NCBI RefSeq assembly: GCF_037975245.1
Contig: NC_092572.1
Coordinates: 31,841,989 to 31,905,988, forward strand
Source: Apostichopus japonicus
Lineage: Eukaryota > Echinodermata > Holothuroidea > Aspidochirotida > Stichopodidae
DNA length: 64,000 nt
Direction of reading: 5' to 3'
Shown here: piece after piece, positions 12,791 through 25,577 of the stretch
How positions within the stretch are numbered: the first letter of the stretch is position 1
Layout of the letters: every line of letters starts with the position of its first letter
Program-made: the position numbers and the translations under genes
Notes under the pieces: generated by a model
What the model was told of the DNA's origin: nothing
Databases searched by the model: none
What the model saw: only the letters and a program-made list of their open reading frames with translations

Positions 12791-14255
12791 ACCATATGTG
12801 GATGCAAACTGAAGTTAGTGCAAAACAAAATTTGCTATAATTTTGGAGGAGATACTGTAGCGTCCCATCAGTCACAGAGCTTCTGTCCCATCAGTCACAA
12901 GGGAAATGCCACTGTGTGAAATAGTTAATGCCAATATTCTCTCAATGGTGGTGCTCTGATATAGCTACATTAAGTAGCTACCAGGAGGGGTATATACCCA
13001 ACTCATTCTTTTCATTCTGAGATAGCGCTTACAAGTTAACTAAATGTACCTAAAAATGGTGGTCCGCAAATGTCCCATCAGTCACAGGGCTACTCTAAGT
13101 GCTCCCTATCTAAAAAGGTACATACTTATGTGAACAGTTCTTCAATGATGGACCACAGGACAGGGGCACATACTCAAAAACCACTGCAGTGGTAGTCCAA
13201 GATGTCTGCTTTGTTAATCATAAAATATCTTTTGATACCTTCTTAAAAATACCAGTGACCATAATAATGTGAACATTTGGTGTAAGTATATACTGAGAAT
13301 AAAAAGCTTTGAAGAGGTTCAATCCAAATCATAATAACAAATGAGGAAAAAACCTGTCTTTATGTTGATGTGACAAGGACTTACAGAACCAAAATAATGG
13401 CAAGTTCTTCTCAATGTCAAGAAATATTTAAAAACTTCTTGAATATGCAAATTCCTGTCATACCCATTAAACAATATTCAAAGAACACAATTGTTAGAGG
13501 AGATACTAGTTAGGCTTTTTGAAAATCTAAAACTTGAGCACATGCTTGAGTATAAAGTGCAAGAATGCCTTCACTCAAGATGTTTTCACTGAAAAAGATT
13601 ATAAAAAGAGGGAGCACCAACCTAAAAATTACTGAGTTTATAGATACATTCATTATCTATTACTATTGTTAAAACATTATGTTGCAAAGGTCCCTTTGTA
13701 AGAAAAGTAAACTGTGACCTTTGGGTGCATGCCCAAAGAAATTTCAATGATAAAAAATGTTGAAATTCATATCGAAAATATTTCCAGGTATGTTCTTTAT
13801 AAAGTTGTATGAACTGGTCTTCTTAACCCACCCCCCCCCCACCCCCATCCACAAGACAAGGTTTTTTGGTAGGGTGGAAGTAGATCACTTTTGCATATTT
13901 TAGTGGAGCTATGTTATGTTTCTCAAAGAATTGCATAAAAAGTTCATGTTTTGGTCCCTACATTCACTCAAATGTCCAATGAATTCTAAAGCGATTCTAA
14001 CACCTGACGTCACACAGTCACATTCTGGAGGCAAGGGTGTCAATGGAGCATCAATATAGACCAGGAGCCCATAGGGTTTGGTTAGCTGGGAAGGTAATCA
14101 ACTGCCTTGTACATCACAATGTTCACAGTGCATTCCTGTATATGAAACCAGAAGACTGGAAAACCGGCTGTGGTGGGTGTGGCTGGGAAAGCAATTTTAA
14201 AGTCACCTAAAAGCTAACCTAGATCAGCTTTCATGGTAACCACATCAAAGTAAAT
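12791..14255 (+). other. Non-coding stretch before the 145-bp array
   Basis: It holds three more tgtcccatcagtcaca-type motifs (12861, 12884, 13071), a C-rich homopolymer tract near 13832, and otherwise no exon or domain that I recognise on either strand. Confidence 0.5.
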
Positions 14256-16960
14256 ACAATGTGTCAGGTATGGCCCCATGAGCAACAAATGGCCATCGCC
14301 AGTAATTATTGGTGGTGGGGTAGCTTTGCCAGCCTCATGGATGACCTAGGTCAGCTCATGAGGTAACCACTTGAAACCTATTGGAAAATGATGGTGAGGA
14401 CTTCAGTTACAAGGGATGGGCATTTCCAGTCATTTTTATTGGTGGGTACCCCTGCCAGTAGACCCCCAAAATGCCCATCCCCTCATTGACCTAGGTGAGC
14501 TCATGAAGTAACCAGTTGAAAACTACTGGAAAATAATTAGCAGGACTCTATATGTGAGGGATGGGCAATTCCAGTAATTTGTATTAGTGGGGTACCCCTG
14601 CAAGTAGACCCCCAAAATGCCAATCCCCCTCATTGACCTAGGTGTGCTCATGATGTAACCAGTTGAAACCTACTGGAAAATGATAGGTATCACTTCATAT
14701 GTAAGGTTTGGGCATTTCCAGAAATTTCTATTAGTGGGATACACGTGCCAGTAGACCCCCAAAAAGCCAATCCCCTCATTGACCTAGGTCAGCTCATGAA
14801 GTATCCAGTTAAAAACTACCGAAAAATAATTAGCAGGACTCTATATGTAAGGGATGGGCAATTCCAGTAATTTATATTAGTGGGGTACCCCTGCCAGTAG
14901 ACCCCCAAAAAGCCCATCCCCTCATTGACCTAGGTCGGCTCATAAGGTAACCAGTTGATACCTACTGGAAAATGATAGGTATCACTCATATGTAAAGGAT
15001 GTGCATTTCCAGAAATTTCTATTAGTGGGGTACCCCTGCAAGTAGACCCCCAAAATGCCAATCCTCTCATTGACCTAGGTGAGCTCATGATGTAACCAGT
15101 TGAAACCTACTGGAAACTGATAGGTATCACTTCATATGTAAGGTTTGGGCATTTCCAGAAATTTCTATTAGTGGGATACACATGCCAGTAGACCCCCAAA
15201 AAGCCCATCCCCTCATTGACCTAGGTCAGCTCATGAAGTATCCAGTTAAAAACTACCGAAAAATAATTAGCAGGACTCTATATGTAAGGGATGGGCAATT
15301 CCAGTAATTTATATTAGTGGGGTACCCCTGCCAGTAGACCCCCAAAAAGCCCATCCCCTCATTGACCTAGGTCGGCTCATAAGGTTACCAGTTGATACCT
15401 ACTGAAAAATGATAGGTATCACTCATATGTAAGGTTTGGGCATTTCCAGTCATTTTAATTGGTGGGTACCCCTGCCAGTAGACCCCCAAAATGCCCATCC
15501 CCTCATTGACCTAGGTGAGCTCATGAAGTAACCAGTTGAAAACTACTGGAAAATAATTAGCAGGACTCTATATGTGAGGGATGGGCAATTCCAGTAATTT
15601 ATATTAGTGGGGTACCCCTGCCAGTAGACCCCCAAAAAGCCCATCCCCTCATTGACCTAGGTCGGCTCATAAGGTTACCAGTTGATACCTACTGAAAAAT
15701 GATAGGTATCACTCATATGTAAGGTTTGGGCATTTCCAGTCATTTTAATTGGTGGGTACCCCTGCCAGTAGACCCCCAAAATGCCCATCCCCTCATTGAC
15801 CTAGGTGAGCTCATGAAGTAACCAGTTGAAAACTACTGGAAATAATTAGCAGGACTCTATATGTGAGGGATGGGCAATTCCAGTAATTTGTATTAGTGGG
15901 GTACCCCTGCAAGTAGACCCCCAAAATGCCAATCCCCCTCATTGACCTAGGTGTGCTCATGATGTAACCAGTTGAAACCTACTGGAAAATGATAGGTATC
16001 ACTTCATATGTAAGGTTTGGGCATTTCCAGAAATTTCTATTAGTGGGATACACGTGCCAGTAGACCCCCAAAAAGCCAATCCCCTCATTGACCTAGGTCA
16101 GCTCATGAAGTATCCAGTTAAAAACTACCAAAAAATAATTAGCAGGACTCTATATGTAAGGGATGGGCAATTCCAGTAATTTATATTAGTGGGGTACCCC
16201 TGCCAGTAGACACCCAAAAAGCCCATCCCCTCATTGACCTAGGTTGGCTCATAAGGTAACCAGTTGATAACTACTGGAAAATGATAGGTATCACTCATAT
16301 GTAAGGGATGGGCATTTCCAGAAATTTCTATTAGTGGGGTACCCCTGCAAGTAGACCCCCAAAATGCCAATCCCCTCATTGACCTAGGTGAGCTCAGGAT
16401 GTAACCAGTTGAAACCTACTGGAAAATGATAGGTATCACTTCATATGTAAAGTTTGGGCATTTCCAGAAATTTCTATTAGTGGGATACACGTGCCAGTAG
16501 ACCCCCAAAAAGCCAATCCCCTAATTGACCTAGGTCAGCTCATGAAGTATCCAGTTAAAAACTACCGAAAAATAATTAGCAGGACTCTATATGTAAGGGA
16601 TGGGCAATTCCAGTAATTTATATTAGTGGGATACCCCTGCCAGTAGACCCCCAAAAAGCCCATCCCCTCATTGACCTAGGTCGGCTAATAAGGTAACCAG
16701 TTGATACCTACTGAAAAATGATAGGTATCACTCATATGTAAGGTTTGGGCATTTCCAGAAATTTCTATTAGAGGGGTACACGTGCCAGTAGACCCCCAAA
16801 AAGCCCATCCCCTCATTGACCTAGGTCTGCTCATGAAGTATCCAGTTAAAAACTACCGGAAAATAATTGGCAGGACTCTATATGTAAGGGATGGGCAATT
16901 CCATTAATTTATATTAGTGGGGTACCCCTGCCAGTAGACCCCCAAAATGCCCATCCCCAA
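14256..16960 (+). repeat. 145-146-bp tandem repeat array, about 18 units
   Basis: The motif gacctaggt..gctcat recurs roughly every 145 bases (near 14485, 14634, 14780, 14926, 15070 and on to 16818). Each unit carries 'gggtacccctgccagtagacccccaaa' type sequence, gggatgggcaattccag or gtttgggcatttccag, and taccagttga(a/t)ac. Units fall into at least three subtypes that alternate in blocks, showing higher-order amplification. It is unrelated to the 209-bp array and has no conserved ORF. Confidence 0.93.
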
Positions 16961-19354
16961 TCATCTCCACCCAAACTTCTTTTCACCCAAAATGTTATAT
17001 CTATAATTATATATATACATGCAAGGTATACTTAAAGATAGGATATAACAAAGTTTTGTTCAGCTTCAGCACTTTCGGAAATATATTTTTAAATTCATAA
17101 CAGAGTCAATACAATATTTGAACGTTTGTTAGCCAATATATTCATATTTATGGTATTAAATAATAATAAAAGTCCAAAACCAACATAAACTTTGCTTACA
17201 AAGTAATGACCTTCAGTACAATACAACATTTGTGAAATCAGGGCTCTTATATCGCTTACTGAAATATTTAACTTGTCTCAATTTTGCCAACCAATAATTC
17301 TCCAATTGTGCAGCATCAGCCAATACTGCAATCCTTATCATCCACAAAAGTATGTGACTTTGTGAGCTTCGGAAGTATCATCCTGGCATTTTTTAATATT
17401 AAAGGTATAATGTCATGAAATTCAAGGCAAAATGCAGTCAAGTGTTAGTTTAGTTTCTAATTATTGGTTCATACATCAGCATCCTAAACACATGTGTTTG
17501 TTGTACCATTTATGTTGCATGATCATGTGCAGTGGAACAGATCATGATTGCACAGGAGAATACTTGTCAGCCTACAACTGGTTTACAAGCAACACTTGTT
17601 AAACGCTCATACTGGCATTACTGTTATTGAAAGAAGATGCAATATGAACCACAGAAAATAATGCATATTTTTTTCATTAGATGCAGACATTGAAGAATTT
17701 CATTGATTTCCAATGCATATTTATATACTCTCTTCACAACATGTGAAAACAATATTCTGTATGTATAATTTGTAAAGGTGTTGTAGAACTAGGTGTTTAG
17801 CATTAGCAGTATATCAGTTAGGAATGCATTATTATGGGCTCTGTTTTGGTGTCAACACAATAACAGACTAAAACCTGCTAAATGTAGCACTTTATCATCA
17901 GGTTTCTAGTGCAATTATGTGGAAATGACAACCAGCTAAAAACTTGGGTTCTAAATTAAACTGCATAACTTTACCTTTACTTACTTACCCTCAACCATGT
18001 ACATGCCCCTATGCAGTATTGTGGGTAATGTCAAATTTAATACACATCAACCAGTCACTAGTCAACAACTTCACACATCAACTTCCAGTTGCAGTATTAT
18101 TGTACTTTCCATAACCTCATTATTCTTTTTGAAATGAGCGCCAAATGCAATGTGGGTTCATCTACTCAACCATCTACTCACCAAGTACGAGAACAGTCTA
18201 ACTGACATCAGAAGCAAATGCAAATACTATACTGTACATATGAGATTAACTACTGGCAGTTGTAACACATATTTTAAGAGAAGTCAATTATAAACTACTT
18301 TGAAAATCTATCTGCTTTAGTAGAAGATTCCAATTCGGGCTTTTGGTTCAGTGTATAGTAAAGGTTTTGAAATTATAAAAACAGAAAAAGAGCATCAATT
18401 CAGTTATAATATGCAATACATTTTTAAATTGAAGTAAAAAATTATTTAAATTCAATACAACTCATCAAATTTGTAATATAAACCTGAATGCAAATTGGTG
18501 TAAAAGGGAGTTCCAATGCCCTAATAATGAAGTTTTGTAGATAAAAGGCAATAAGGATCATTAACTTAATATGATCAAATATGAAATATGACATTGTGTT
18601 TACAATTTAGCTGTATCTGGCTTATTTCTCTCTGGTGCAAACTGTTCATAAATTATTATTGAGATGATACTGTCCCCCATAAATGGAAAAGTGCAGGATA
18701 TTGACATTTTATTAATTTGGAACAAGAATTTATAATGATGTGACATGGCTTAATACTCCTTAGCCAGGTACAGTAACTCTCTTTTCTCTGCAATCACATG
18801 GTTGGTATTACAGGGCTTCAGGTTCAATTAACATACACTTAATTTGGAATACTAGTTTGTAGTATAGGTAAGTTCTTTTTCATTTGCAAAAAGGGACATC
18901 TAGTCAGGGGTAGCATGATCTATGCAGGGATTGCTTGATTTGTAATTTGAAGTTGTAACAACATTCCATTTGTATGCTATTGAAAATGTACAACCTAAGC
19001 AAATCAAATATCATTTTGTGTTACTATTCTGTTTTAATAGGAGACCTGTTCAATCATGGCTGAACCAAATTGCTTAACAGTTTTCCCAAACTATAAAGAA
19101 CATGAATAACGCTTATCAATTTGAAAAAAACAAATAATGTACATGAATACAGTGGTTCAGTTTCACCCTAATTACTTTGTGTTAGTGGTTGGTAATTTTG
19201 AATTGGTGTCGATAATATGACATACTTCTCCAGTTTTCCAAAAAAAAATAGGAAGATCATCTCACTAATTTCTTCTCTCACTAATTGGTTGTTTTTCTGA
19301 GACTATAACTTTAAATCTTTGTAATATTTTACAGGATCAACACACAAGATTAAA
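16961..19354. other. AT-rich non-coding stretch
   Basis: No exon, domain or repeat is evident here apart from short A/T runs. It lies beyond the stop codon of the minus-strand gene that ends at 19355, so part of it may be 3' UTR or flank. Confidence 0.5.
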
Positions 19355-19472
19355 TTAATCTGCCAACATACTTAACATTCTTTTCTCTGCCAGCTTCTGG
19401 CATTTGCCAATAAACCAGTTGTATGGGACATCTTCGCCCTGTGTCTTTAGGAAGTCATTATCTTTTTTTGAT
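19355..19472 (-). CDS. Minus-strand SET-fragment gene, putative terminal exon
   Basis: After a GCACCTAG acceptor a phase-2 exon reads SKKDNDFLKTQGEDVPYN and continues to ML...LAD before TAA. Its incoming phase matches the outgoing phase of the exon at 20790-20862. The peptide is not recognised. It is hydrophilic with an aromatic 'YNWFIGK' stretch. No clear AATAAA was found immediately downstream. Confidence 0.4.
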
Positions 19473-20789
19473 CTAGGTGCAAAAAGAAACATCAGCAAAG
19501 TATTAGCGACTTCTTAATATACAAATAAAAAAAAATTGGGAAAATCACCCCCTACCCCAGCCGTCAAATTAAAAAAAACTGACTGAGGCAATCCCCCATT
19601 TCTAACATCCTAGTAAAAACACTGCACAACTCATGAATAATTGATGACATAATGTCCTTTCCCATATGATCAATTGTATATCATTATTCATATGAATATT
19701 TAACAGTTAAATTCAAGTGGTTTTCCACACTATACTTAATTTTTACATATGTTATCAGAAAAGACTCGTAGATGACCTCGTTCTTTAACATCGTAGAAGA
19801 GCCACTACTTCATCGGCCGTGTTAGGTAAGAAGCATTTGGTGCAGAACAGTTTAAGCAAAAACGACATTTGAGCTAATATTCATGTAAAATAGCTCAATT
19901 AAGTATTATAACAGGCTAACCATTATGTTTCAATACATGCCAATAATTAATATCAACACAAATGTCCACAAATCATCTGATCATGCACATTTCAGGGTAA
20001 AATAGGGATAATTTGACACATTTGTTTACCAGAATAATAACAACATGGGTGCTAAAATATCTGATTGAGACTCATCTGACAAATCTCTCTTGCAAGTTTC
20101 CTTCTGTAGTGAGAGCGAGAGATTAAATTTTGAAAAGGAATGGGCTTGAGAAGTTAGCCTATGTTGGCAAAGGCTCTTAGTATGTATATCCACCCCCCCC
20201 CCCAAAAAAAAGGTGAAACACTGACCTGTTCTGAGAATTTTGACAGATTATTAAAAATACTGTATGAACTATACAGTGATGTCACTGAACCCCACATGGA
20301 ATATTGTTGCTACTGAAAACTAGCTTACTCTAACATACAGATACATGCAGTAGTCAACAGTATTGTGCCTGGCTAACCATAATTATGATAGGATGGTATA
20401 CATATATAGTAGACACAGTTGTCAACAAAGTTCTTGTTATTGAACTTTTTACTGTCTAGCTTGTGACTAATATGCCTAATACACATGATTACAAATTGAA
20501 ACTCATGGTTTTAGTAAGTGGAATGCTGGAATGAATGATTAAAAGTAAATGGTCCATTCCATTAATTGAGGTTCCAGTTACTGACATTTATGTGCCATTT
20601 TATGTGCCATATACAGTAGTCTTCCACATTGTTATGCTTTTAAGCTTTATGGAAGACTTCCCTCCACTTTGTACTTTTGTGGCAAACAAATAAATAAATA
20701 AATAATTAACTAATACTAAAGTCAAACATGGATCCACAATTAATGGAAGGTTTGTCAAGACTTCCTGTGATTTAAGCAGATTTTTCTAC

Positions 20790-20862
20790 CTTGCATCGTC
20801 TTTGAGGTTCCTGTGATGTATTTTCTTCTCGTGGCTCTTTTTCCATATGGTATACTTCCTTA
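20790..20862 (-). CDS. Minus-strand SET-fragment gene, exon with basic stretch
   Basis: This is a 73-base exon between a TTCTTACAG acceptor and an AAG|GTAGAA donor. In the phase that matches its neighbours (1 in, 2 out) it encodes a basic peptide starting RKYTIWKKSHEKK. A second frame is also open, so the reading depends on the phase argument. Part of its DNA resembles the end of the SET exon (…taccat.tggaaaaag…), which might be coincidence or an old duplication. Confidence 0.35.
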
Positions 20863-21699
20863 CTGTAAGAAATAATATCATATCACATCAAATAGTAGAA
20901 GGTACTCAGTACTAGTAAATCACAGTGAAAACTTACAAAAAACACAAACTATTTTGAACTGACGTACAAGTGACCCTTGATACAATCTATACTCTCCTGC
21001 ACTTCCATGAACAGGCATCTCTACACATGGAAGCACTTTCTATAACTAAAATGTCATGCTTACTATAATTGCCCAAATTCATGCAAAAGCATTCAGCTTT
21101 GATATTATGATATCACAATGCACAAGTGCTTCATCTGTCCCCACAAAGAGAGACACTGAACAGACACGGACCCATATTTAAGTGATCTTCAGCAGACCAC
21201 AATTAGAGTTGGGGTGGAGTCTAGAGTAATATCTATTTGCTAGAATTGAATGTGTAGGAAAATTCCTCTTGACAAACCATCCCTGGTACTGTGTACCACA
21301 ACCACTTTGGGGTTGATTGGTCAAGATGCCCAAACAAACAATAATTTTGGCATCGGTGGGTAAGAATGAAGTACAACTGGTAGTCTGGTAACCAGTGAGA
21401 TTTGGCCAAATCTTTATCCTTATATCACTATGTGTAGAGAACCATATGATGGTAAACTATGTTCACAGTGTTTCAAAATAACAATTTCAGAGCACCAGAT
21501 TGGGATTGAATGTCCATACAACAAACAACCACCAGTCATTGCCTATCAGTTGTTAGCAGTGGAAGACTAAAACCTAATGAGCAGCACTGCTAAAATATAC
21601 TTTGCATGTGCTGAAATGATGTGTGATCTAAAAATAATTGAGTAAACATAAAAGGAATTAACATAAATACTTCTATCCCTCCTATAAATATTGTAGTAT

Positions 21700-21910
21700 A
21701 AATTTTTGCTTTAATGCAAATGGTAGAGATTGCAGTCCATACCTTTTTGACCCTTTGAAGTGTTGCGACGGTTGCAAACAGGGATATGATCTTCATCTCC
21801 ATCACTCTCCTCATTAGTTGTTACAGCTAAAATTCAAAGCAGAAGACAGAGCTGGTTTACAGCATTATATAAAACAATATACTGGCAAGATAGTCAGAAT
21901 AATGCATGTT
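21700..21910. repeat. Direct repeat copy 1 (about 200 bp, partner at 23622-23830)
   Basis: From 'atgcaaatgg.agagattgca' through 'gatagtcagaata' the sequence is about 90% identical to 23630-23828. The two copies lie 1.92 kb apart in the same orientation, and each contains one 84-base minus-strand exon. Confidence 0.9.
21743..21826 (-). CDS. Minus-strand SET-fragment gene, duplicated exon copy 2
   Basis: This 84-base phase 1-1 exon lies between GAATTTTAG and AAAAAG|GTATGG and encodes VTTNEESDGDEDHIPVC then NRRNTSKGQK. It is a near copy of the exon at 23665-23748, with the same length, splice sites and phase. The duplication extends into the introns over about 200 bases. Such acidic short exons often form flexible linkers. 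No domain is recognised. Confidence 0.5.
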
Positions 21911-23664
21911 ATTTGCTCATATATTTATGATCAATATCAATTTTATGTTTTCATTTCAATATTTAGCAAATATGCCCAATACAGCAGAACTTTGTCATGT
22001 GATTGTTTATCAATTGATATGCCATGTCAAGACCAGCTGTTGCACATAGGTGTAAACAGGTAAATCTTACTTTCCTTAACAATGCATTCAATTTGCTGTA
22101 ACAATTGAGTGGAATATATGGTGTAATTATAATAGCACCCATAATACCTTGATTTGTCTCCACCTCTCCCCCAATTTTTTCCAACATGGGTTAGCCATAT
22201 CCATGACATAACATTCTTCATTCAATTAATTTCCAAATGAATAAAGACATTCCAAATGCAATGATCATATCACAAGTTGAAATATTTTAATGAAAAGAAT
22301 ATTAAAAATGTGGATAATTCACATTGGAGCTTCATGGTGGAATGTTGGCTTAAGTCAAAGGTAAAGGCAATTGATTCCACTGGTCCAATTTAATGAATAA
22401 TGATGGTACAATTGCTCAATACAAATTCAACAAAGCATTACAGTATGTATCATGTACACAGTACACATGCAAAATGCTTCAGACAAGTGACAGCCTACAG
22501 CATATAATAAATATAGACCTGAAATGCTCTCATTTTAATAATATTCTTTCATACCTGTAAAATTGTGCTTCCCGTTAAGAAATACAAAAAGAAATTTTAC
22601 ACTCTAAGATTTTTCTGCAAGTGCATCTTTTTGTTTTTATCAAATCTATTGTGGCCCTTGCTCACACATCTCTGGTCTGTGTAATGTTCCACTGGAACAA
22701 GTCCAAATTTTCCAAATCAATTATCAATAACTTTTTAAGTGTGTAGTGTACTTGATATGAAGCTGTTGAAAGTTTAAAATCTGTTCAGCTATTCAATGTA
22801 TACTAGGTTGCTGCGTGAATATGGAAGAATCTCCTTTGTACTTAACCTATTCTCACATGTCCAAAAAAAAAGGACGGACTGCCTCCAGTTGACTATTCAC
22901 ACCATGCGCATGAATCTGTCTTGAATAGGTCTGTTCATTGTACAAATCAACAAAACACTCATTGCTGCAGGAATATAGCTCTCGAAAGTTATTGTACAAA
23001 TCTCACAGCCCCACACTGAGACGGACCTACTGTACCACAGGTACAAGTACCATCGATAAACAGCTCTCTAAACCACCATGCAACAGCTCAAACAATTTGT
23101 TTGTTTCCTTTTGACAGATGAGATCAAAACCTATGTTCAGTTTTCCCCCTTACAGTAACACAGAATCCCACCACGCATACAGCCTCACACAGGTCTAAAC
23201 AAAAAATAGAAGTTTCAGAGCACAAGTAAAGCAGGTTGGAAGTGAAAGTCCTAATAAAAAAAAAAGCAATGCTAATTGCCCATTAGGTGTTGTCGGTGGA
23301 TAAAACTACATGCTTATACCTCTGATAAGTAGTAAAGTTGTTAAGTGAACTGTATTTTGTCCGGGAGTGTCACTACTCAACAAGCCCCATAGGGTTTTTA
23401 GTACACTTCCTTTCACAGGTTTTGGTTCTTATCTCCTACTGTATGTTGTTATATCATACTTATGTTATATAAAACAATATAAATGAAATGAAAAAATGAA
23501 AGAAGCACTTCAAAAACATACTGTAGTTGCTCTAAAAATTACTATATGTGTGAAATAAGAATAAGCAAGTTACAAGGTGTTAGACATATTCATCTACTTC
23601 TCTCCTGTATATGTGTTCTGTTAATTGTGGTTTCAATGCAAATGGCAGAGATTGCAATCCATAC
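21911..23664. other. Spacer between the duplicated exons
   Basis: No gene or repeat is recognised. It reads as intron of the minus-strand gene, with scattered A-runs near 22862 and 23258. Confidence 0.45.
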
Positions 23665-23830
23665 CTTGTTGACCCTTTGAAGTGTTGTGAAGTTTGCAAA
23701 CAGGGACATGATCTTCATCTCCATGACTCTCCTCATTACTTGTTACAGCTAAAATTCAAAGCAGAAGACAGAGCTGGTATAGAGCATTATATATAAAACA
23801 ATATACTGACAAGATAGTCAGAATAACGCA
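23622..23830. repeat. Direct repeat copy 2 (about 200 bp, partner at 21700-21910)
   Basis: This is the second copy of the intron-exon-intron segment. On the plus strand it is open by chance across the exon, starting near 23611, but the splice signals and duplicated exon structure place the coding sense on the minus strand. Confidence 0.9.
23665..23748 (-). CDS. Minus-strand SET-fragment gene, duplicated exon copy 1
   Basis: This 84-base phase 1-1 exon encodes VTSNEESHGDEDHVPVC then KLHNTSKGQQ. Between it and its partner exon the acceptor, donor, length and frame are all kept, and most of the differences are compatible with a conserved acidic linker. The preservation of both splice sites and frame in two copies is the best evidence that these are real exons. 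Confidence 0.5.
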
Positions 23831-24136
23831 TGCTACTTGCTCAAGTTCCTTCAAGACAGTTGAGTAAATATGATGGGTGAAAACAGTAATAGAGGGTAGA
23901 GCAGCTAACTATGATAATGGAATTAGATGAAAAGCAGGACTGCATTGAAAAGCTATGAAGAAGGAGAGGGGCAAACAGTAGTTGAAACTGGTTGGAAAAG
24001 CCTTAGGGGTTGAGTTCATTATAATAAGCACTTCACTTTTATCATGCCATACTCAATGGTATCAATCCTCAAAGGTTTCAGATATGATTAAAATACAGTA
24101 AATACAAAATGGGGTCTATGGCCTCAGTTACTCTAC

Positions 24137-24261
24137 CCCATCCTTTTTCCTCATGGTAAACCTTTTCCCTCTTCAGAGCTTCCTTGTGGGAAATTAGCTC
24201 TCCACAATATTCTACTAGGAACTCCCCTTTGATGAACTTCCTATGTGCAATACTCCATAAC
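24137..24261 (-). pseudogene. SET-domain exon fragment with a one-base frame break
   Basis: After a GGTTACAG acceptor the exon starts with a GYGV motif in the phase supplied by the upstream exon (25578-25824). A few codons on, the reading moves by one base to HRKFIKGEFLVEYCGELI and ALKREKVYHEEKGW. G-x-G-V followed by K-G-E-F-x-x-E-Y-x-G-E-x-I is the first half of a SET methyltransferase domain, most like the KMT5A/SETD8 group. The later SET motifs (NHS, the catalytic Tyr, and the post-SET cysteines) were not found in the following exons, so this copy is unlikely to be catalytic. A sequencing error at the break is possible. KMT5A-like genes are, from general knowledge, often multi-copy in invertebrate genomes. 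Confidence 0.6.
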
Positions 24262-25038
24262 CTGTAACCACAAAATATGCAGTTACAGTTGGTCAAGTTA
24301 ATATCATTTTCTGGCCATCATAGTACTCACAATAATATGAGAGTTGATTACAACATGTAATTGACATTTAGGCATTCACAAGTAAAAGCCCTGTCAACCT
24401 AATAATTTGGAGACATTCTTGAATCATCTATTGTACCTCCAGGTTTACGGTATAGTTTGTACCCATGCAATATGACAAAACCTACATGAATGACCCATTT
24501 TCAATTATTTTTTGTACCTGTAGCTGATTTAAAATGATCTTGTGCAACAACACTTAAATAACTAATGACATAATGTGTTGTCCTACCTAACACTATCAAC
24601 TACTAGTTTGTACCAAGTAATCTATGTAATATATCATGCTTACAAAATATTGGAAAGATAAACTATTGGAAGACCTAACGATAGGGCTCATTTACATTTC
24701 AAGACCAACATAAATTTGAGTCTGATGCTAACATAGTGCCCTTCATGCACAGTATTATCATGTTTATAAGCACACATGTAGTACATAGGCTATCTGACTG
24801 ATTTTAAATTGGTGGCACCACTAATATGAGATTTTGCCATGTACTATATAAATTCTTGTTAAAGTATAGCTTCATACCAAATATTATGCAGATCATTGGC
24901 ATGGGATCATGCCAAATTAAATTGAAAGTTTACATTAAGCCCCACATTCAAGGGAGCAGCTGCACAATGCACATATCTACTACCCCTGACCAACATGTGT
25001 ACATTTACTGCAATGCAACATGTTTTAAGCACATACTT

Positions 25039-25257
25039 TTACCATTCACAACACTGTTCGTCAAATACTGTGAATAATTCAAAAAGCTCAACTAACATAC
25101 ACACCAGTGCTGTTGTATTTGAGACAAATTTAGACTCAACAATAACGCCATCAATAAACTGGACTGAAAATAACCATTTATCAACTTTGTTAGTACAGTA
25201 GTGAAAAGCCTCTTTTAATGGCCCCAAACTTCTCTTTACACGATATCTAAGTTGCAT
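25039..25257 (-). CDS. Unassigned minus-strand open frame between the SET exons
   Basis: An open frame of 72 codons in AT-rich DNA, starting MQLRYRVKRSLGPLKEAF, contains a possible CTG|GTGTGT donor. No domain is recognised and its phase does not connect the neighbouring exons, so it may be chance or a remnant. Confidence 0.15.
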   Translation of the reverse strand: MQLRYRVKRSLGPLKEAFHYCTNKVDKWLFSVQFIDGVIVESKFVSNTTALVCMLVELFELFTVFDEQCCEW

Positions 25258-25279
25258 CGGTTAGAAATATATCATAAAA

Positions 25280-25486
25280 TTATAATGCTTTTGCAATAAA
25301 CATTTCATGGTGCAAGAGCGGATTTAAAACAGCAGAACTACTTTCAAAGCACTGAAACATCCACATAGGCACTAATTTTTTTTTCTGGAGGTATAGACCC
25401 AACCATGCACGCATCGCCTGACGTTCGGCTACTGCTGGGCTCGGTCTAGCGAAAGGAGGATCACCCGGATCGAATGTTTGGCTCAT
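25280..25486 (-). CDS. Unassigned minus-strand ORF with a CpG-rich 5' part
   Basis: The frame starts MSQTFDPGDPPFARPSPAVA and continues AERQAMRAWLGLYLQ. The DNA under these 34 residues is clearly richer in CpG than its surroundings, suggesting coding or promoter-proximal sequence. It then runs into AT-rich codons and stops. A stop lies upstream in frame, so MSQ would be the true start. No family is recognised. Confidence 0.22.
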   Translation of the reverse strand: MSQTFDPGDPPFARPSPAVAERQAMRAWLGLYLQKKKLVPMWMFQCFESSSAVLNPLLHHEMFIAKAL

Positions 25487-25577
25487 CGCTTTGATAAGGC
25501 GTCATACTTAAGACAACATACTGAAGACAAAAGTTTGAACTTGGCATCAAGATGGCTTAACTTAGTTCAAGACATAC

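Noticed and set aside
14256-16960. Coding tandem repeats (repeat protein)
   Set aside because: The 145-146-base unit length changes frame, and stops occur in all frames.
23611-23796. Plus-strand Cys-containing ORF (NANGRDCNPYLVDPLKCC frame)
   Set aside because: The sister copy at 21.7-21.8 kb has a stop in this frame, whereas the minus-strand exon reading keeps splice sites and frame in both copies.
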